Made by a program: the position numbers and the translations under genes
NCBI GenBank assembly: GCA_965222485.1
Contig: CBDCUC010000039.1
Location: forward strand, 248,001 to 312,000
DNA length: 64,000 nucleotides
DNA from: CBDCUC01 sp965222485
GTDB taxonomy: Bacteria; Pseudomonadota; Alphaproteobacteria; Rhizobiales; Hyphomicrobiaceae
Direction of reading: 5' to 3'
The notes under the pieces: generated by a model
The model's input: only the letters and a program-made list of their open reading frames with translations
Database searches by the model: none
Told to the model about the DNA's origin: nothing
Shown: piece after piece, positions 35,001 to 44,047 of the stretch
Layout of the letters: every line of letters begins with the position of its first letter
How positions within the stretch are numbered: position 1 is the stretch's first letter

Positions 35001-35096
35001 TCCTGGCGCATCACCGATGATGTTGGCAGCGATCCCGCCTATCCTGATTTATCAGCCCGCGATGCCGCTGCCATGCGCGAGATAGAGGGCGCGTGA
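32058..35096 (+). CDS. ileS: Isoleucyl-tRNA synthetase
   Basis: From the ATG at 32058 the protein has 1012 residues. The class I motifs are HIGH at residues 74-77 (PPYANGNIHIGHALNK) and KMSKS at 686-690. The editing domain lies between them (DTGTGFVHTAPGHGSDD). The C-terminal segment KCARSWRITDDVGSDPAYPDLSARD lines up with the zinc finger of E. coli IleS but has lost most Cys ligands, a form I associate with alphaproteobacteria. It charges tRNA-Ile in the cytoplasm. The gene sits between ribF and lspA in the conserved order. Confidence 0.97.
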   Translation: MAKDNAKSDKRDWGKTLFLPRTDFPMRAGLPKMEPRLLERWQEIGLYERLRQAGEGREKFVLHDGPPYANGNIHIGHALNKILKDLVVRSQQMLGRDSNYVPGWDCHGLPIEWKIEEQYRAKGKNKDEIPVNEFREECRQFAAKWLDVQREEFKRLGVIGDWDNPYSTMAFHAEATIAAELLKFAMSGQLYRGSKPVMWSVVEKTALAEAEVEYHDYQSDQIWVKFPVKPNVAVGDLEEQRSRKSTAQAPSPIVPADLIGTKIVIWTTTPWTIPGNRAVSFSSKISYGLYEVTEAPEGNWAGVGEKFALAENLADDVMRAAKVEAFKKLGRVTSEELSRTICAHPLSGLGYDFHVPLLAGDHVTDDTGTGFVHTAPGHGSDDYIIWTANQKALRDRKIDTTIPFTVDADGVMTDQAPGFTGKRVLKPNGSKGDANDAVIKALVEAGALIARARLKHQYPHSWRSKKPVIFRNTPQWFIAMDKPLPEHDSKTLREIALSEIKTIKWVPAAGENRITGMIEGRPDWVVSRQRAWGVPICVFRNTKTDQVIPGPDFKKSEKLAARIASAFADDGADVWFEDGAKERFLEGIVPNKEFEDWEQVRDVLDVWFDSGSTHAFTLEDAQHFPGLAGINRVHDGGNDRVMYLEGSDQHRGWFHSSLLESCGTRGRAPYDVVLTHGFILDEKGQKMSKSAGNVTAPQDVIAKSGADILRLWVAASDYSDDLRIGPEILKTFSETYRKMRNTIRWMLGALGHFKPSDKVAYSDLPELERLLLHRLSVLDADVRAAYANFDYRKVVAALTQFMNTELSAFYFDIRKDALYCDAPSSVRRKAALTVIDELFAYTTQWLAPVLSFTAEEAWLSRYPDDTSVHLETFKEIPKAWRDDELAEKWDTIRRVRAVVTGALELERAAKTIGSSLEAAPVVHIADNATRDTIDGVDLAEIAITSAATVTGEAAPSGAFELPEVKGVAVVSKRAEGKKCARSWRITDDVGSDPAYPDLSARDAAAMREIEGA

Positions 35097-35157
35097 CCCT
35101 GATCGTGCTCGGCCCGGTCAAACCAGACACGGCCCAATCCATGGGGACCAATTGCGT

Positions 35158-35694
35158 ATGAACGAATCGGATCAATCGAATCCCAAGCAAAGCTGGCTGT
35201 GGGGACGTTACTCCAGCCTGTGCCTTATTGTGGCGGCTGCGACATTTGCGCTCGATCAGGCCAACAAATGGTGGATGATCAATATTTACGATATTGGCGC
35301 CAAGGGCCGGGTTGAGGTCCTGCCGTTTCTCGACTTCGTCTACGTCAAGAACACCGGAATTAGCTACTCGCTGTTCGATCAGGATGGGCAGATGGGCCAG
35401 CTCATGCTGGCGGGATTTGCCGCTGTAGTAAGCCTGGCAATGTGGATTTGGCAGGTGCGCAGCCATGCCAGCCGTTTGATGGCTTTGAGCCTAGGTCTTA
35501 TCATTGGCGGCGCGCTCGGAAATGCCGTCGATCGCCTGCATCTCGGGGGGGTTGCCGACTTTTACTCACTGCACGCCTATGGCTTTTATTGGTATGTCTT
35601 CAACATCGCCGATGTGGCCATAGTTGCTGGCGTGGTCGGGCTCTTGTATGACTCGATTCAAGAGAGTCGCAATAACGCCGCAAAACATGAGTAG
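35158..35694 (+). CDS. lspA: Lipoprotein signal peptidase
   Basis: The 178-residue inner-membrane protein has four hydrophobic helices and the LspA motifs: the N-terminal ALDQANKWWM, VKNTGISYSLF, and the two catalytic Asp blocks GNAVDRLHLGGVADF and FNIADVAI. It removes signal peptides from diacylated prolipoproteins. The next gene encodes a lipoprotein, a likely substrate. The ATG at 35158 is preferred over a TTG six bases upstream. Confidence 0.95.
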   Translation: MNESDQSNPKQSWLWGRYSSLCLIVAAATFALDQANKWWMINIYDIGAKGRVEVLPFLDFVYVKNTGISYSLFDQDGQMGQLMLAGFAAVVSLAMWIWQVRSHASRLMALSLGLIIGGALGNAVDRLHLGGVADFYSLHAYGFYWYVFNIADVAIVAGVVGLLYDSIQESRNNAAKHE

Positions 35695-35783
35695 CTGCAA
35701 GCCATCGGGGTGCACGTACGGCAGTCTTGGAGCCGGAGGGGCACAGTCTTGGAACTGCCCGCATTATTGGGGAATCTGAAGCC

Positions 35784-36236
35784 ATGAACAACACAGGTGC
35801 GAAGGTGCGCAAAGTGTTCATGAGTGCTGCTTTCTGCTTCGCCACGGTATCCGTTGCCGGATGTGGCGTTGGTGATGTGCAATTCGAAGGCAAGATTTTC
35901 GATGCTGTTGGGCTGAACCAGAAAGCGTCGAGAGAAACACCCAAGTTGGCTGAGCGCCAACCCCTGGTCCTCCCGCCATCGGCTGAGCGCCTTCCCCAAC
36001 CTGGCGCTGAAGGCCAAAGTCATCACGAAGCTGCGCTGAGCACAGCCATTCGCGATCCTGAAGCAGAAGCCAAAAAGAGCGAAGACATCAAGGAGGCGGA
36101 GCAGAAAGCTTTTTGCGACAAGCATTACGATCACCAACGCGCAATGGCTGATCCTCACATGCAAGACATCCGCGGTCCGCACGGGTCGTGCCGCAAATCG
36201 ATCTTGGATGCCGTCAACATAAACTCGGGTAATTGA
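35784..36236 (+). CDS. BamF-like lipoprotein (DUF3035-like)
   Basis: From the ATG at 35784 the protein has 150 residues with a lipoprotein signal ending in the lipobox SVAGC. The mature part has RQPLVLPPSAERLPQP, the Pro-rich pattern of DUF3035, a family named BamF in Caulobacter as an alphaproteobacterial subunit of the outer-membrane protein assembly machine. The position between lspA and two M16 peptidase genes is the usual place for this family, which supports the call. The C-terminal part with two Cys (FCDKHY, GSCRKS) is less typical, so assignment is moderate. Confidence 0.65.
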   Translation: MNNTGAKVRKVFMSAAFCFATVSVAGCGVGDVQFEGKIFDAVGLNQKASRETPKLAERQPLVLPPSAERLPQPGAEGQSHHEAALSTAIRDPEAEAKKSEDIKEAEQKAFCDKHYDHQRAMADPHMQDIRGPHGSCRKSILDAVNINSGN

Positions 36237-36690
36237 TCGCCCGCTTCCGCCCAACATTGCTTCAAGTTGCGACAAGCCGCAGCTCTCAAGGCCCGTTATT
36301 CCGTCAATTGCCGTGCTCAAGCCGCGCTCGTTCGGCGCAGACGAGGAAACCTCGTTTCCCAAAAACCTCGTAGATCGCAAACCGCAGCCGCCTCACCAAT
36401 TGCTAGGCGAGATGATTAATGCCCTCCGCTGGTGCCCTCAAGGTGCCGCAAGGCTCTACAAACTGGGTGCTTCGCGTGCCGCGTAACCCGTTTTTCCGCC
36501 GCTGGGCATAAAGATGAACGCGTTGTCATTTGACATTCTTGTGCGCAATACTGACATCTAGAAGTCAGATATGGGTCTGCCTGTTCAGGCATTTGGCTCC
36601 GCCATATCGTTTTGTCTCAACGATTAACCTGATCGGTTGTCCGCCGGCGTATTTACGAGCCAGGTCGGATGCACGAAGGACAATACAGCA
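36237..36690. other. Intergenic stretch, nothing recognised
   Basis: These 454 bases contain short open frames only as fragments and no clear RNA gene, repeat or terminator. The first M16 gene has an in-frame extension back to 36637, but the ribosome binding site GAAGGA supports the ATG at 36691. A promoter for the protease pair probably lies here. Confidence 0.5.
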
Positions 36691-38085
36691 ATGCGAAAAA
36701 TCGGCGTTCGCCGTTTCATCTTGCACACTCTCATGATCATGGCAGGTATTATGCTCGCGACGACAACGACCGCTGACAAGGCCGAGGCAGCACCTCGTGC
36801 TACCCAGTTTGAGTTGGCGAACGGCATGCAGGTCGTCGTCATTCCCGATACCCGGGCCCCTGTCGTCACGCATATGGTCTGGTACCGCGTCGGCGCGGCC
36901 GACGAACCGCCACGCGTGTCAGGCATCGCCCATTTCCTCGAGCACTTGATGTTCAAGTCCACCGACAAAATTCCGATGGGCGAATTTTCCAAGATCGTCG
37001 CCCGCCTTGGTGGTCAGGACAACGCGTTTACCAGTCAGGACGCGACGGCGTACCACCAGCGCATTGCGAAGGAGCGATTGCGCGACGTGATGAGTATGGA
37101 AGCGGATCGCATGGTCAATCTTCGGCTGACTGAAAAGGAGGTGTTGACCGAGCGCGATGTGATTTTGGAAGAACGCCGCTCGCGCGTTGAAAACAATCCC
37201 TCCTCAATCCTAGGCGAGCAAATGGACGCAGCACTTTATCTCTCGCATCCATACGGTATTCCCGTGATCGGCTGGGAACACGAGATTGCGGCGTTGTCGC
37301 AACAAAACGCGATTGACTTCTACAAGCACTACTACGCTCCCAATAACGCTATCCTGGTTGTGGCGGGAGACGTCACGGCTGAAGAAGTGCGCAAACTTGC
37401 CACCGAGACCTATGGAAAAATTCCAGCCAATCCTGCCGTTGGCAAGGCGCGCGTTCGCCCGGCAGAGCCGCCCCACCGCGTTGCCCGCCGCGTTGAGTTG
37501 AAAGACCCGCGTGCCGGTAAGGCCTCGATACGGCGTACCTATCTTGCACCAAGCTACGCCACGGCAGAGAAAGGCGAGGCGGAAGCGCTGCACGTACTGA
37601 TGAAAATCACTACATCGGGTTCGACCAGCCGCATGTATAAAAGCCTCGTCGTTGACAAGAAGGTCGCCTCCAGTGCTGGCGGCTGGTACGGGGGCAACGG
37701 TTTGGATGGCGGGACACTGTCGGTCTATGCCGTGGCGGCAGACGGGAAATCTCTCGGCGAAATCGAAAAAGAGATCGATGCGGTGCTGGCGAAAGTGTCC
37801 AGCGAGGGTGTGACCGAGCAGGAACTGACACGTGCGAAGAACAGCCTCGTCGCCGAATACATCTATGACAGCGACAGCCAATCGCGCCTGGCACGCCAAT
37901 ATGGATGGGCAATGACGACCGGACAGACCATCGAGGAAGTTGAACGATGGCCGGACGACATTGCGAAGGTAACGGTGGCCGACGTTAAGGGGGTTGCCCA
38001 AAAATATTTCGACATTCGAAGGTCGGTAACCGGCACCCTTATTCCCCAAAAGCCAGATGCGGTCGCCGACGCGGCGCATAACTAA
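36691..38085 (+). CDS. M16 family zinc peptidase (catalytic member)
   Basis: The 464-residue protein has a signal peptide (about residues 1-34, ending AEA) and the inverted zinc motif H81-F-L-E84-H85 followed by the downstream Glu in ILEERRSRVEN. This is the active half of an M16 (pitrilysin/processing peptidase) pair; the partner without the zinc motif follows. Such pairs form periplasmic heterodimers that degrade peptides. Start chosen for the GAAGGA site ten bases upstream. Confidence 0.93.
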   Translation: MRKIGVRRFILHTLMIMAGIMLATTTTADKAEAAPRATQFELANGMQVVVIPDTRAPVVTHMVWYRVGAADEPPRVSGIAHFLEHLMFKSTDKIPMGEFSKIVARLGGQDNAFTSQDATAYHQRIAKERLRDVMSMEADRMVNLRLTEKEVLTERDVILEERRSRVENNPSSILGEQMDAALYLSHPYGIPVIGWEHEIAALSQQNAIDFYKHYYAPNNAILVVAGDVTAEEVRKLATETYGKIPANPAVGKARVRPAEPPHRVARRVELKDPRAGKASIRRTYLAPSYATAEKGEAEALHVLMKITTSGSTSRMYKSLVVDKKVASSAGGWYGGNGLDGGTLSVYAVAADGKSLGEIEKEIDAVLAKVSSEGVTEQELTRAKNSLVAEYIYDSDSQSRLARQYGWAMTTGQTIEEVERWPDDIAKVTVADVKGVAQKYFDIRRSVTGTLIPQKPDAVADAAHN

Positions 38086-38162
38086 ACCGGCGTGCTGCAT
38101 TGACCTGCAAACTTAAGAAAAACCAATAGCAACCCGCTGATGCCATCAATCAAGGTAAGAGC

Positions 38163-39521
38163 ATGTCCATCTTTCACCGCCTCAATGTCGGTGCCTCTGC
38201 ACTGCGGCACGCATCGCGCGTCGCACTTATTGCCACCTTTGTCCTCTGTCTGCTGTTCGCATACACAGGGCAGGCGTACGCGATGAAAATCAAAAGCGTC
38301 ACCAGCCCAGCCGGCATCAAAGCTTGGCTTGTTGAAGAGCACAGCGTCCCGCTGACGGCGATGCGTTTTGCATTTGAAGGTGGCAGCGCGCAAGACCCTG
38401 AGGGCCGCGAGGGGTTGGCCAATTTCCTGACCGGAATGCTCGACGAAGGCGCAGGTGATCTTCCCTCCAGCGAATTCCAGGAGCGCATGGAAGAAATCGC
38501 CATGCGCATGAGTTTTGAGGATGGACGTGACCGCTTATATGGCAGTTTCGAAACGCTAACAGCTAATCGCGACGAAGCGGTGAAGTTATTAAAGCTCGCC
38601 TTGACCAAACCACGGTTCGACCAACCGGCCGTCGAGCGCATCCGCAAACAGCTCCAGGCCGGTTTGGCGTTTGCCGCGCGTGATCCCAACAGGACCGCAA
38701 GCAAGGAGTGGTTCCGCTACGCCTTTCCAACTCACGCCTATGGTCGCCCGTCGCGCGGTGACGAAAAGTCGATTGCGGCAATCAGCGCCCAGGATCTTGA
38801 AGGCTATCGCTCGCGCATCTTTGCCCGCGATAATCTCAAGGTCGTCATTGTCGGAGATATTACCGAGGTTGAGGTGGGCGCGCTTCTCGATGAAGTTTTC
38901 GGTGACCTTCCCGAAAAAGCAGATTTGCGTGACATACCGCAGGTGAAGCCGACCGCTGGCAAACGTCAGGTCGTCGAAATGAATGTTCCGCAATCCGTCG
39001 CGGTATTCGGTATGGGTTCCATCAAACGTAAAGATCCAGAGTTCATGGCCGCCTTTGTCCTCAACCACATTATTGGCGGCGGCGGATTTGCCTCCAAGCT
39101 AATGGAGGAGGTTCGCGAAAAGCGTGGTCTCGCTTACTCGGTTTACAGTTACATCAATCCATTCCGATCGTCCTCGGTGATGCTCGGGAGTGTTGCGACC
39201 AAAAATGAAGCGATCGGCAAATCGCTCGAAGTTATCCGCGAAGAGCTAAAAAAGATGGCTGAAAATGGTCCCACGCAAGAAGAACTGGACAACGCGAAGG
39301 ACTATTTGATCGGCTCCTATCCGTTGCGCTTCGACACCAATGCGAAAATTGCCAATCAACTACTGGGCATTCTGGTTGAAGACATGGGCATAGATTATGT
39401 CGACAAGCGCAATGACTTGGTGCGGGCCGTCACCTTGGACGACGTTAAACGCGTTGCGACAAACCTTCTGAAGCCGGAGAATTTGCTGGTAACAATTGTC
39501 GGCAAGCCACAGGGGCTCTGA
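38163..39521 (+). CDS. M16 family peptidase partner (non-catalytic)
   Basis: The 452-residue protein has a signal peptide ending near GQAYA and the M16 fold (AFEGGSAQDPEGREGLANFL, NIIGGGGFASKLMEEVREKRGLAYSVYS in pieces). The zinc motif position reads NFLTGMLDEG instead of HxxEH, so it cannot bind zinc itself. Known M16B systems combine one active and one inactive subunit, and the inactive one supplies an Arg/Tyr pair for substrate binding. It lies 77 bases after the catalytic member. Confidence 0.92.
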   Translation: MSIFHRLNVGASALRHASRVALIATFVLCLLFAYTGQAYAMKIKSVTSPAGIKAWLVEEHSVPLTAMRFAFEGGSAQDPEGREGLANFLTGMLDEGAGDLPSSEFQERMEEIAMRMSFEDGRDRLYGSFETLTANRDEAVKLLKLALTKPRFDQPAVERIRKQLQAGLAFAARDPNRTASKEWFRYAFPTHAYGRPSRGDEKSIAAISAQDLEGYRSRIFARDNLKVVIVGDITEVEVGALLDEVFGDLPEKADLRDIPQVKPTAGKRQVVEMNVPQSVAVFGMGSIKRKDPEFMAAFVLNHIIGGGGFASKLMEEVREKRGLAYSVYSYINPFRSSSVMLGSVATKNEAIGKSLEVIREELKKMAENGPTQEELDNAKDYLIGSYPLRFDTNAKIANQLLGILVEDMGIDYVDKRNDLVRAVTLDDVKRVATNLLKPENLLVTIVGKPQGL

Positions 39522-39674
39522 CCTTTCTCAAAAGTTGTTGCGCGTTGAGGGTGGCCATTCCCGTAACCCTGACACGCGTGCAATTCTCCACATCTGCAAG
39601 CGCAAATGCGGTTGCAGGGCTCGTCGACAGGCTCTAGAGCCAGTGCCACGAACAAACCGTCACGAGGCGATTCC

Positions 39675-41057
39675 ATGACAGATGCGGCGTCCCGGGCCAG
39701 ATCCGAAGAGCGCAAATCCGGCCGCAGTCCGGTGGTACGTCAGTCGCTGGAAGGCGTGCGTGAAAAAGCAATCGGCCGGCATGGCCTGTCCGATCATCTG
39801 CTGAACCGATACCTGGATCGCCTCATCCCCGAACTGGCAAAGCTCAAGAACAATTTTAAAACCAAGCGTCTGCCACTCCTGCGCCTGCCGCAGCAAACGG
39901 CAGATATCGACGCGGCATCAGACGCGCTAAAGAGCCTCAGCCGGGGCGCCAGTGTAATCGTTTTTTTAGGTACCGGCGGTTCAAGCCTGGGCGGTCAGAC
40001 CTTGGCGCAAACTGCCGGTTGGAACATTCCGGGCAGTGCCGACCCGGAGCAAAAAAACAGGCCGCGCATCAGGTTCTACGACAACCTGGATCCGCACACA
40101 CTGCAAGGCGCGCTGTCGCAGATGGATCTCGCGAACACGCGCTTTGTTGTGACCTCCAAATCAGGCGGGACCGCCGAGACCTTGGCGCAGGCAATTAGCG
40201 CGTTGTCGGCTGTGAACGCTGCCGGTTTACGGGAGCGCATTCCCGACTTATTTCTTGGCCTGACGGAACCTGAGCGTCCAAGTCACATCAATGGACTGCG
40301 TGCGCTGTTCACAAGTCTGTCGATTCCTATAATCGACCACCCTGCCGACATCGGAGGCCGCTTCTCTTGCCTGACAATGGTTGGGTTGTTGCCGGCAATG
40401 GCGCGTGGTCTTGATCCCCTGGCTATTCGCGCGGGCGCCGGCGAGGTCGTCGAAGCCTTGATGGACGCACAAAAGCCAATCGATTTCGCGCCGGCTCTTG
40501 GTGCAGCCGCTGCGGTTGCTCTGGCCAAGGAAAAAGGTATCCGGACACATGTGATCATGCCCTACTCCGACCGCCTAGGCCGGATGGCGCATTGGTTCGT
40601 TCAGCTTTGGGCAGAAAGCCTCGGCAAGAATGGCGAGGGCACGGCTCCCATCGCAGCGCTCGGGCCAGTTGATCAGCACAGCCAGCTGCAGCTCTTTATG
40701 GATGGGCCGCACGAGCATTATCTGACAATTCTGCGCCTGCCGACCAAAGGCATGGGCCCCACTGTCGATCAGGAATTTGCCGAGCGCGCCGGCGTTGCCT
40801 TCATAGGTGGCAAGGCTGTCGGCGATATCGTCGATGCGCAAGCTCATGCCGTTCCTGAAGCGCTGACGCGCGCTGGCCGGCCGGTCCGTACCATTGATCT
40901 AGATAGGCTCGATGAGCGCACTCTCGGCGCGACCTTGATGCACTTCATGCTGGAAACCATTCTCGCCGGCCGCATGCTGGGAATCGATCCCTTTGATCAG
41001 CCAGCGGTGGAGCTGGCTAAAGAAATTACGCGTGAAAAGCTGGGTAATCAGGCGTGA
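39675..41057 (+). CDS. pgi: Glucose-6-phosphate isomerase
   Basis: From the ATG at 39675 the protein has 460 residues, shorter than the 549 of E. coli Pgi but with the sugar isomerase motifs: VFLGTGGSSLGGQTLA (about residues 96-111), FVVTSKSGGTAETLAQ, IGGRFSCLTMVGLLP and the active-site region PYSDRLGRMAHWFVQLWAESLGKNG. It interconverts glucose-6-phosphate and fructose-6-phosphate in the cytoplasm. The short form, lacking some insertions, occurs in alphaproteobacteria. It precedes mutL in the same direction. Confidence 0.92.
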   Translation: MTDAASRARSEERKSGRSPVVRQSLEGVREKAIGRHGLSDHLLNRYLDRLIPELAKLKNNFKTKRLPLLRLPQQTADIDAASDALKSLSRGASVIVFLGTGGSSLGGQTLAQTAGWNIPGSADPEQKNRPRIRFYDNLDPHTLQGALSQMDLANTRFVVTSKSGGTAETLAQAISALSAVNAAGLRERIPDLFLGLTEPERPSHINGLRALFTSLSIPIIDHPADIGGRFSCLTMVGLLPAMARGLDPLAIRAGAGEVVEALMDAQKPIDFAPALGAAAAVALAKEKGIRTHVIMPYSDRLGRMAHWFVQLWAESLGKNGEGTAPIAALGPVDQHSQLQLFMDGPHEHYLTILRLPTKGMGPTVDQEFAERAGVAFIGGKAVGDIVDAQAHAVPEALTRAGRPVRTIDLDRLDERTLGATLMHFMLETILAGRMLGIDPFDQPAVELAKEITREKLGNQA

Positions 41058-41249
41058 CCCGGCGCCGGATCTAGGCTTAGTCTTAGGCGAAGCCTGCGAA
41101 TCGGCCGGCTGATGCTTGGGTTTGCATTCGAAAGTTCGACAGTCGGTTTTAGACGTTGCCCCTTGCCAGAAATTGACACCGTAAGACCCACGAGTGCTGC
41201 GTGTCCGCCAGTTCAGGCACAATCGTACGAGGAACGAGGAGGCCATTAC

Positions 41250-43076
41250 GTGGCTGTCCGTCAGCTCTCACCGGAGACAATCAACCGCATCGCAGCCGGC
41301 GAAGTGATCGAGCGGCCGGCCAGCGTCGTCAAGGAACTGGCAGAAAACGCAATTGATGCCGGCGCCAACGAGATCGACGTCGTGACCTCCGCGGGCGGCC
41401 TGTCGCTTATCCGCGTGAGTGACAATGGCTGCGGTATGAATGCCGACGATCTGCACTTGTGCGTTGAGCGCCACGCCACCTCCAAGCTCAATGAAGAAGA
41501 TCTTTTCGATATCCGATCCCTTGGATTTCGCGGTGAGGCCTTGCCATCAATTGGCTCCGTCGCAGAGTTGGAGGTCACGTCTCGCGCACGCGGCGCGGAA
41601 GACGCATGGTGTGTCGCGGTTGATCGGGGCGAGCGTCAGCCCGCCAAACCTGCAGCGATAAATGCCGGAACGCGCGTTGAAGTGCGCGCACTTTTCTCTG
41701 CGACGCCGGCACGTCTCAAATTCTTGAAATCCGAGCGCGCGGAAAACACGGCCACATCTGACGTCGTGAAGCGTTTGGCCATGGCTCATCCCGACATTGG
41801 TTTCACGCTGACAACCGGAGAGCGCACTGGTCTGCGCCTGCCGCGCGCGGACAAGACTGCTGAGGGATTACACCAGCGCCTGGGCCGTATTATGGGCCGC
41901 GAGTTTTTCGATGATGCTTTGGAACTCGCCGAAGAGCGCGAGGGTATCCGGGTCTACGGTTTCGCCGGATTGCCGACGTTGCATCGCCCGACGGCGTCGC
42001 ACCAGTTCTTGTTCGTTAATGGCCGTCCGGTCAAAGACAAACTTCTCATCGGCGCGGTGCGAGCAGGCTATGGCGATCTCATCCCGCGTGGCCGCTATCC
42101 GCTTTTGGCCGTGTTTGTCGAACTTGAACCTTCAAACGTGGACGTCAACGTACATCCTGCCAAGACAGAGGTGCGATTCAAGGACCAGGGTGCGGTGCGT
42201 GCCGCCGTGGTCAAGGGCCTTGCCCAGGCACTGGAGCGCGCCGGTCATCGTTCATCGGCACGCGGTGGTACGCTAACATTGGAGACGTTCCGCCAGCCGG
42301 AAACTAACGCCTCTGATGTGGAACGTAGCGGAAGCTACCATCGTCCGCATGCATCCATGCCGCACCCTCAAGGCGCACACGGCAATACGTGGCGCAAGGG
42401 ACTTGCCGAAGCGAGCCAGGCGCCGTTCAACGCCGTCAGTGAACCAAGCGCCGACGCTCGCGCGACGCAAACAGACCCCACGCCTGACGACTTGGATCGC
42501 CCGCTCGGCGCGGCGCGCGCGCAAGTGCACGAGAACTACATCATCGCCCAAACGCAGGACTCACTTGTCATCGTGGACCAGCATGCCGCCCACGAGCGCC
42601 TAGTTTATGAGCGCATGAAAGCCATGCTTGCAAATGGCGGTGTTGCCACGCAAGGGCTGCTGATACCGGCGATTGTGGAGGTCGGTGAACATGCGGCTGC
42701 GATGTTGGCAGAACGCGAAAAGGAATTTGCGGAACTAGGCTTGGTAATGGAACGCTTCGGCGCAGATGCGATTGCCGTGCGCGAGGTTCCTGCTTTGCTG
42801 GGACAGACCGACATCGAGGCGTTGGTGCGCGATTTGGCCGATGAGATTACCGGAGATGGTAAAGGCTATGCATTGAAAGAGCGGCTAGAGGCCGTGTGTT
42901 CACGCATGGCGTGTCATGGCAGTGTCCGGTCCGGGCGCCGGCTTACGGCCGAAGAGATGAACGCACTTCTGCGCGACATGGAAGCGACACCTTATTCCGG
43001 CCAGTGCAATCACGGCCGCCCGACCTATGTGGAGTTGGCGCTGAACGACATTGAAAAACTATTCGGTCGCCGCTAG
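41250..43076 (+). CDS. mutL: DNA mismatch repair protein MutL (endonuclease type)
   Basis: The GTG at 41250 follows GAGGAGG by seven bases and gives 608 residues; a longer frame upstream is rejected. N-terminal GHKL ATPase motifs: IAAGEVIERPASVVKELAEN (with the catalytic Glu), DNGCGMNADD, RHATSK, GFRGEALPSIGSV. A Pro/Gln-rich linker leads to the C-terminal dimerisation domain, which contains DQHAAHERLVYE, matching the endonuclease motif DQHA-x2-E-x4-E, and the Cys/His block QCNHGRP. It is therefore probably a nicking MutL, as in organisms without MutH. The stop overlaps the stop of the convergent transporter gene. Confidence 0.96.
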   Translation: MAVRQLSPETINRIAAGEVIERPASVVKELAENAIDAGANEIDVVTSAGGLSLIRVSDNGCGMNADDLHLCVERHATSKLNEEDLFDIRSLGFRGEALPSIGSVAELEVTSRARGAEDAWCVAVDRGERQPAKPAAINAGTRVEVRALFSATPARLKFLKSERAENTATSDVVKRLAMAHPDIGFTLTTGERTGLRLPRADKTAEGLHQRLGRIMGREFFDDALELAEEREGIRVYGFAGLPTLHRPTASHQFLFVNGRPVKDKLLIGAVRAGYGDLIPRGRYPLLAVFVELEPSNVDVNVHPAKTEVRFKDQGAVRAAVVKGLAQALERAGHRSSARGGTLTLETFRQPETNASDVERSGSYHRPHASMPHPQGAHGNTWRKGLAEASQAPFNAVSEPSADARATQTDPTPDDLDRPLGAARAQVHENYIIAQTQDSLVIVDQHAAHERLVYERMKAMLANGGVATQGLLIPAIVEVGEHAAAMLAEREKEFAELGLVMERFGADAIAVREVPALLGQTDIEALVRDLADEITGDGKGYALKERLEAVCSRMACHGSVRSGRRLTAEEMNALLRDMEATPYSGQCNHGRPTYVELALNDIEKLFGRR

Positions 43077-44047
43077 CCGGATTGTCCACCACGGATGATC
43101 AGGAAAACACCGGCAATTCCAAGCGCGATAAGCGGCAGAAGCCCCCAGTTAAACGCTGGCACTGTTATGATCCCGTAAGAGACGGCAAGCGATTGCAGCG
43201 CCACTGCGACGAGGGGCGCGAATGTGCTGCAAGCTAAAAAATTCTCCGTTCCAATTTTTACAACCGACGAAAACATCAGATAGTTCATTGCCAACAATAT
43301 CGGGCCGCCGAACAACAACGCGAGCACAAACGTCGGCAAATGTTCAAACGCTTGCAACGGCGGGACCAGTCCGTTGGCCGATAATAATCCAGCCAGTTCC
43401 AGCGCAATCGCGATTGTGCAAATCCCAGCACCGACCATTGCCGTCGCCAACACCACCAGACCGGTGATGCGCATTTTCTCACTTACGCTCTTTGCGGCTC
43501 GGTTCCAGGGATGGAACTCACTTGAGAACGTTTTAATGGAAATGATTCCGGCACAAATCACTGTGTATATGGCGCCACGCATTTGCACGTCCGGCGCTAG
43601 ATCTATGATGATTGGAATGACCGCGGCGGTGACGATGAGCGAGCCGGCAACAATTGCGCCATTGATCGTGCGTGAAAAGAACAACCAACCGACAAGGATC
43701 GAGGCCGGTACTGCGAGCCGGACGGTCAGGCTGGCTTCCGCGGGCGTGAGTGTGCCCAAGAGCAGGAAATAGAACGCCTCCATGGCAATAGACGCAACAC
43801 CGAAGACCCAACTCTCCTTTGCCCGTATGACCTTGAGCCAGTCCGCACCAAGTCCGGTGCCAAGCAGAGAACCGGCTGCTGCGAATGCCGTTCCGTAAAG
43901 TGCAAACAGGAGAGGGTGCGCGCCAAGCTCTGCGGCAAGTGCATAAACGATATTGAGTGTGGATATAGCGAGGACGAACAGGGCCGCCTCAACCCAGCCG
44001 TTCAGGCCGCCACGATCGCGCGCAAGAAGAAACGACCAGGAGATCAC
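43073..44047 (-). CDS. DMT superfamily (EamA-like) transporter
   Basis: The 324-residue integral membrane protein has about nine to ten hydrophobic helices, alternating as in EamA-like drug/metabolite transporters. There is no soluble domain and no recognised substrate motif. It begins directly at the end of rsmD on the minus strand (rsmD stop at 44048), suggesting co-transcription from the rsmD side. Substrate unknown. Confidence 0.75.
   Translation of the reverse strand: MISWSFLLARDRGGLNGWVEAALFVLAISTLNIVYALAAELGAHPLLFALYGTAFAAAGSLLGTGLGADWLKVIRAKESWVFGVASIAMEAFYFLLLGTLTPAEASLTVRLAVPASILVGWLFFSRTINGAIVAGSLIVTAAVIPIIIDLAPDVQMRGAIYTVICAGIISIKTFSSEFHPWNRAAKSVSEKMRITGLVVLATAMVGAGICTIAIALELAGLLSANGLVPPLQAFEHLPTFVLALLFGGPILLAMNYLMFSSVVKIGTENFLACSTFAPLVAVALQSLAVSYGIITVPAFNWGLLPLIALGIAGVFLIIRGGQSG

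Noticed and set aside
35658..36380. Minus-strand frame of 240 codons over the lspA end and BamF-like gene
   Set aside because: It overlaps two supported genes and has protein-unlike composition.
37210..38100. Minus-strand frame of 296 codons over the first M16 gene
   Set aside because: The plus-strand frame carries the zinc motif and signal peptide; the antisense frame has no recognisable domain.
38163..39521. Second M16 protein as a decayed gene because HxxEH is absent
   Set aside because: Inactive partners next to an active M16B subunit are the normal arrangement, and the frame is intact.
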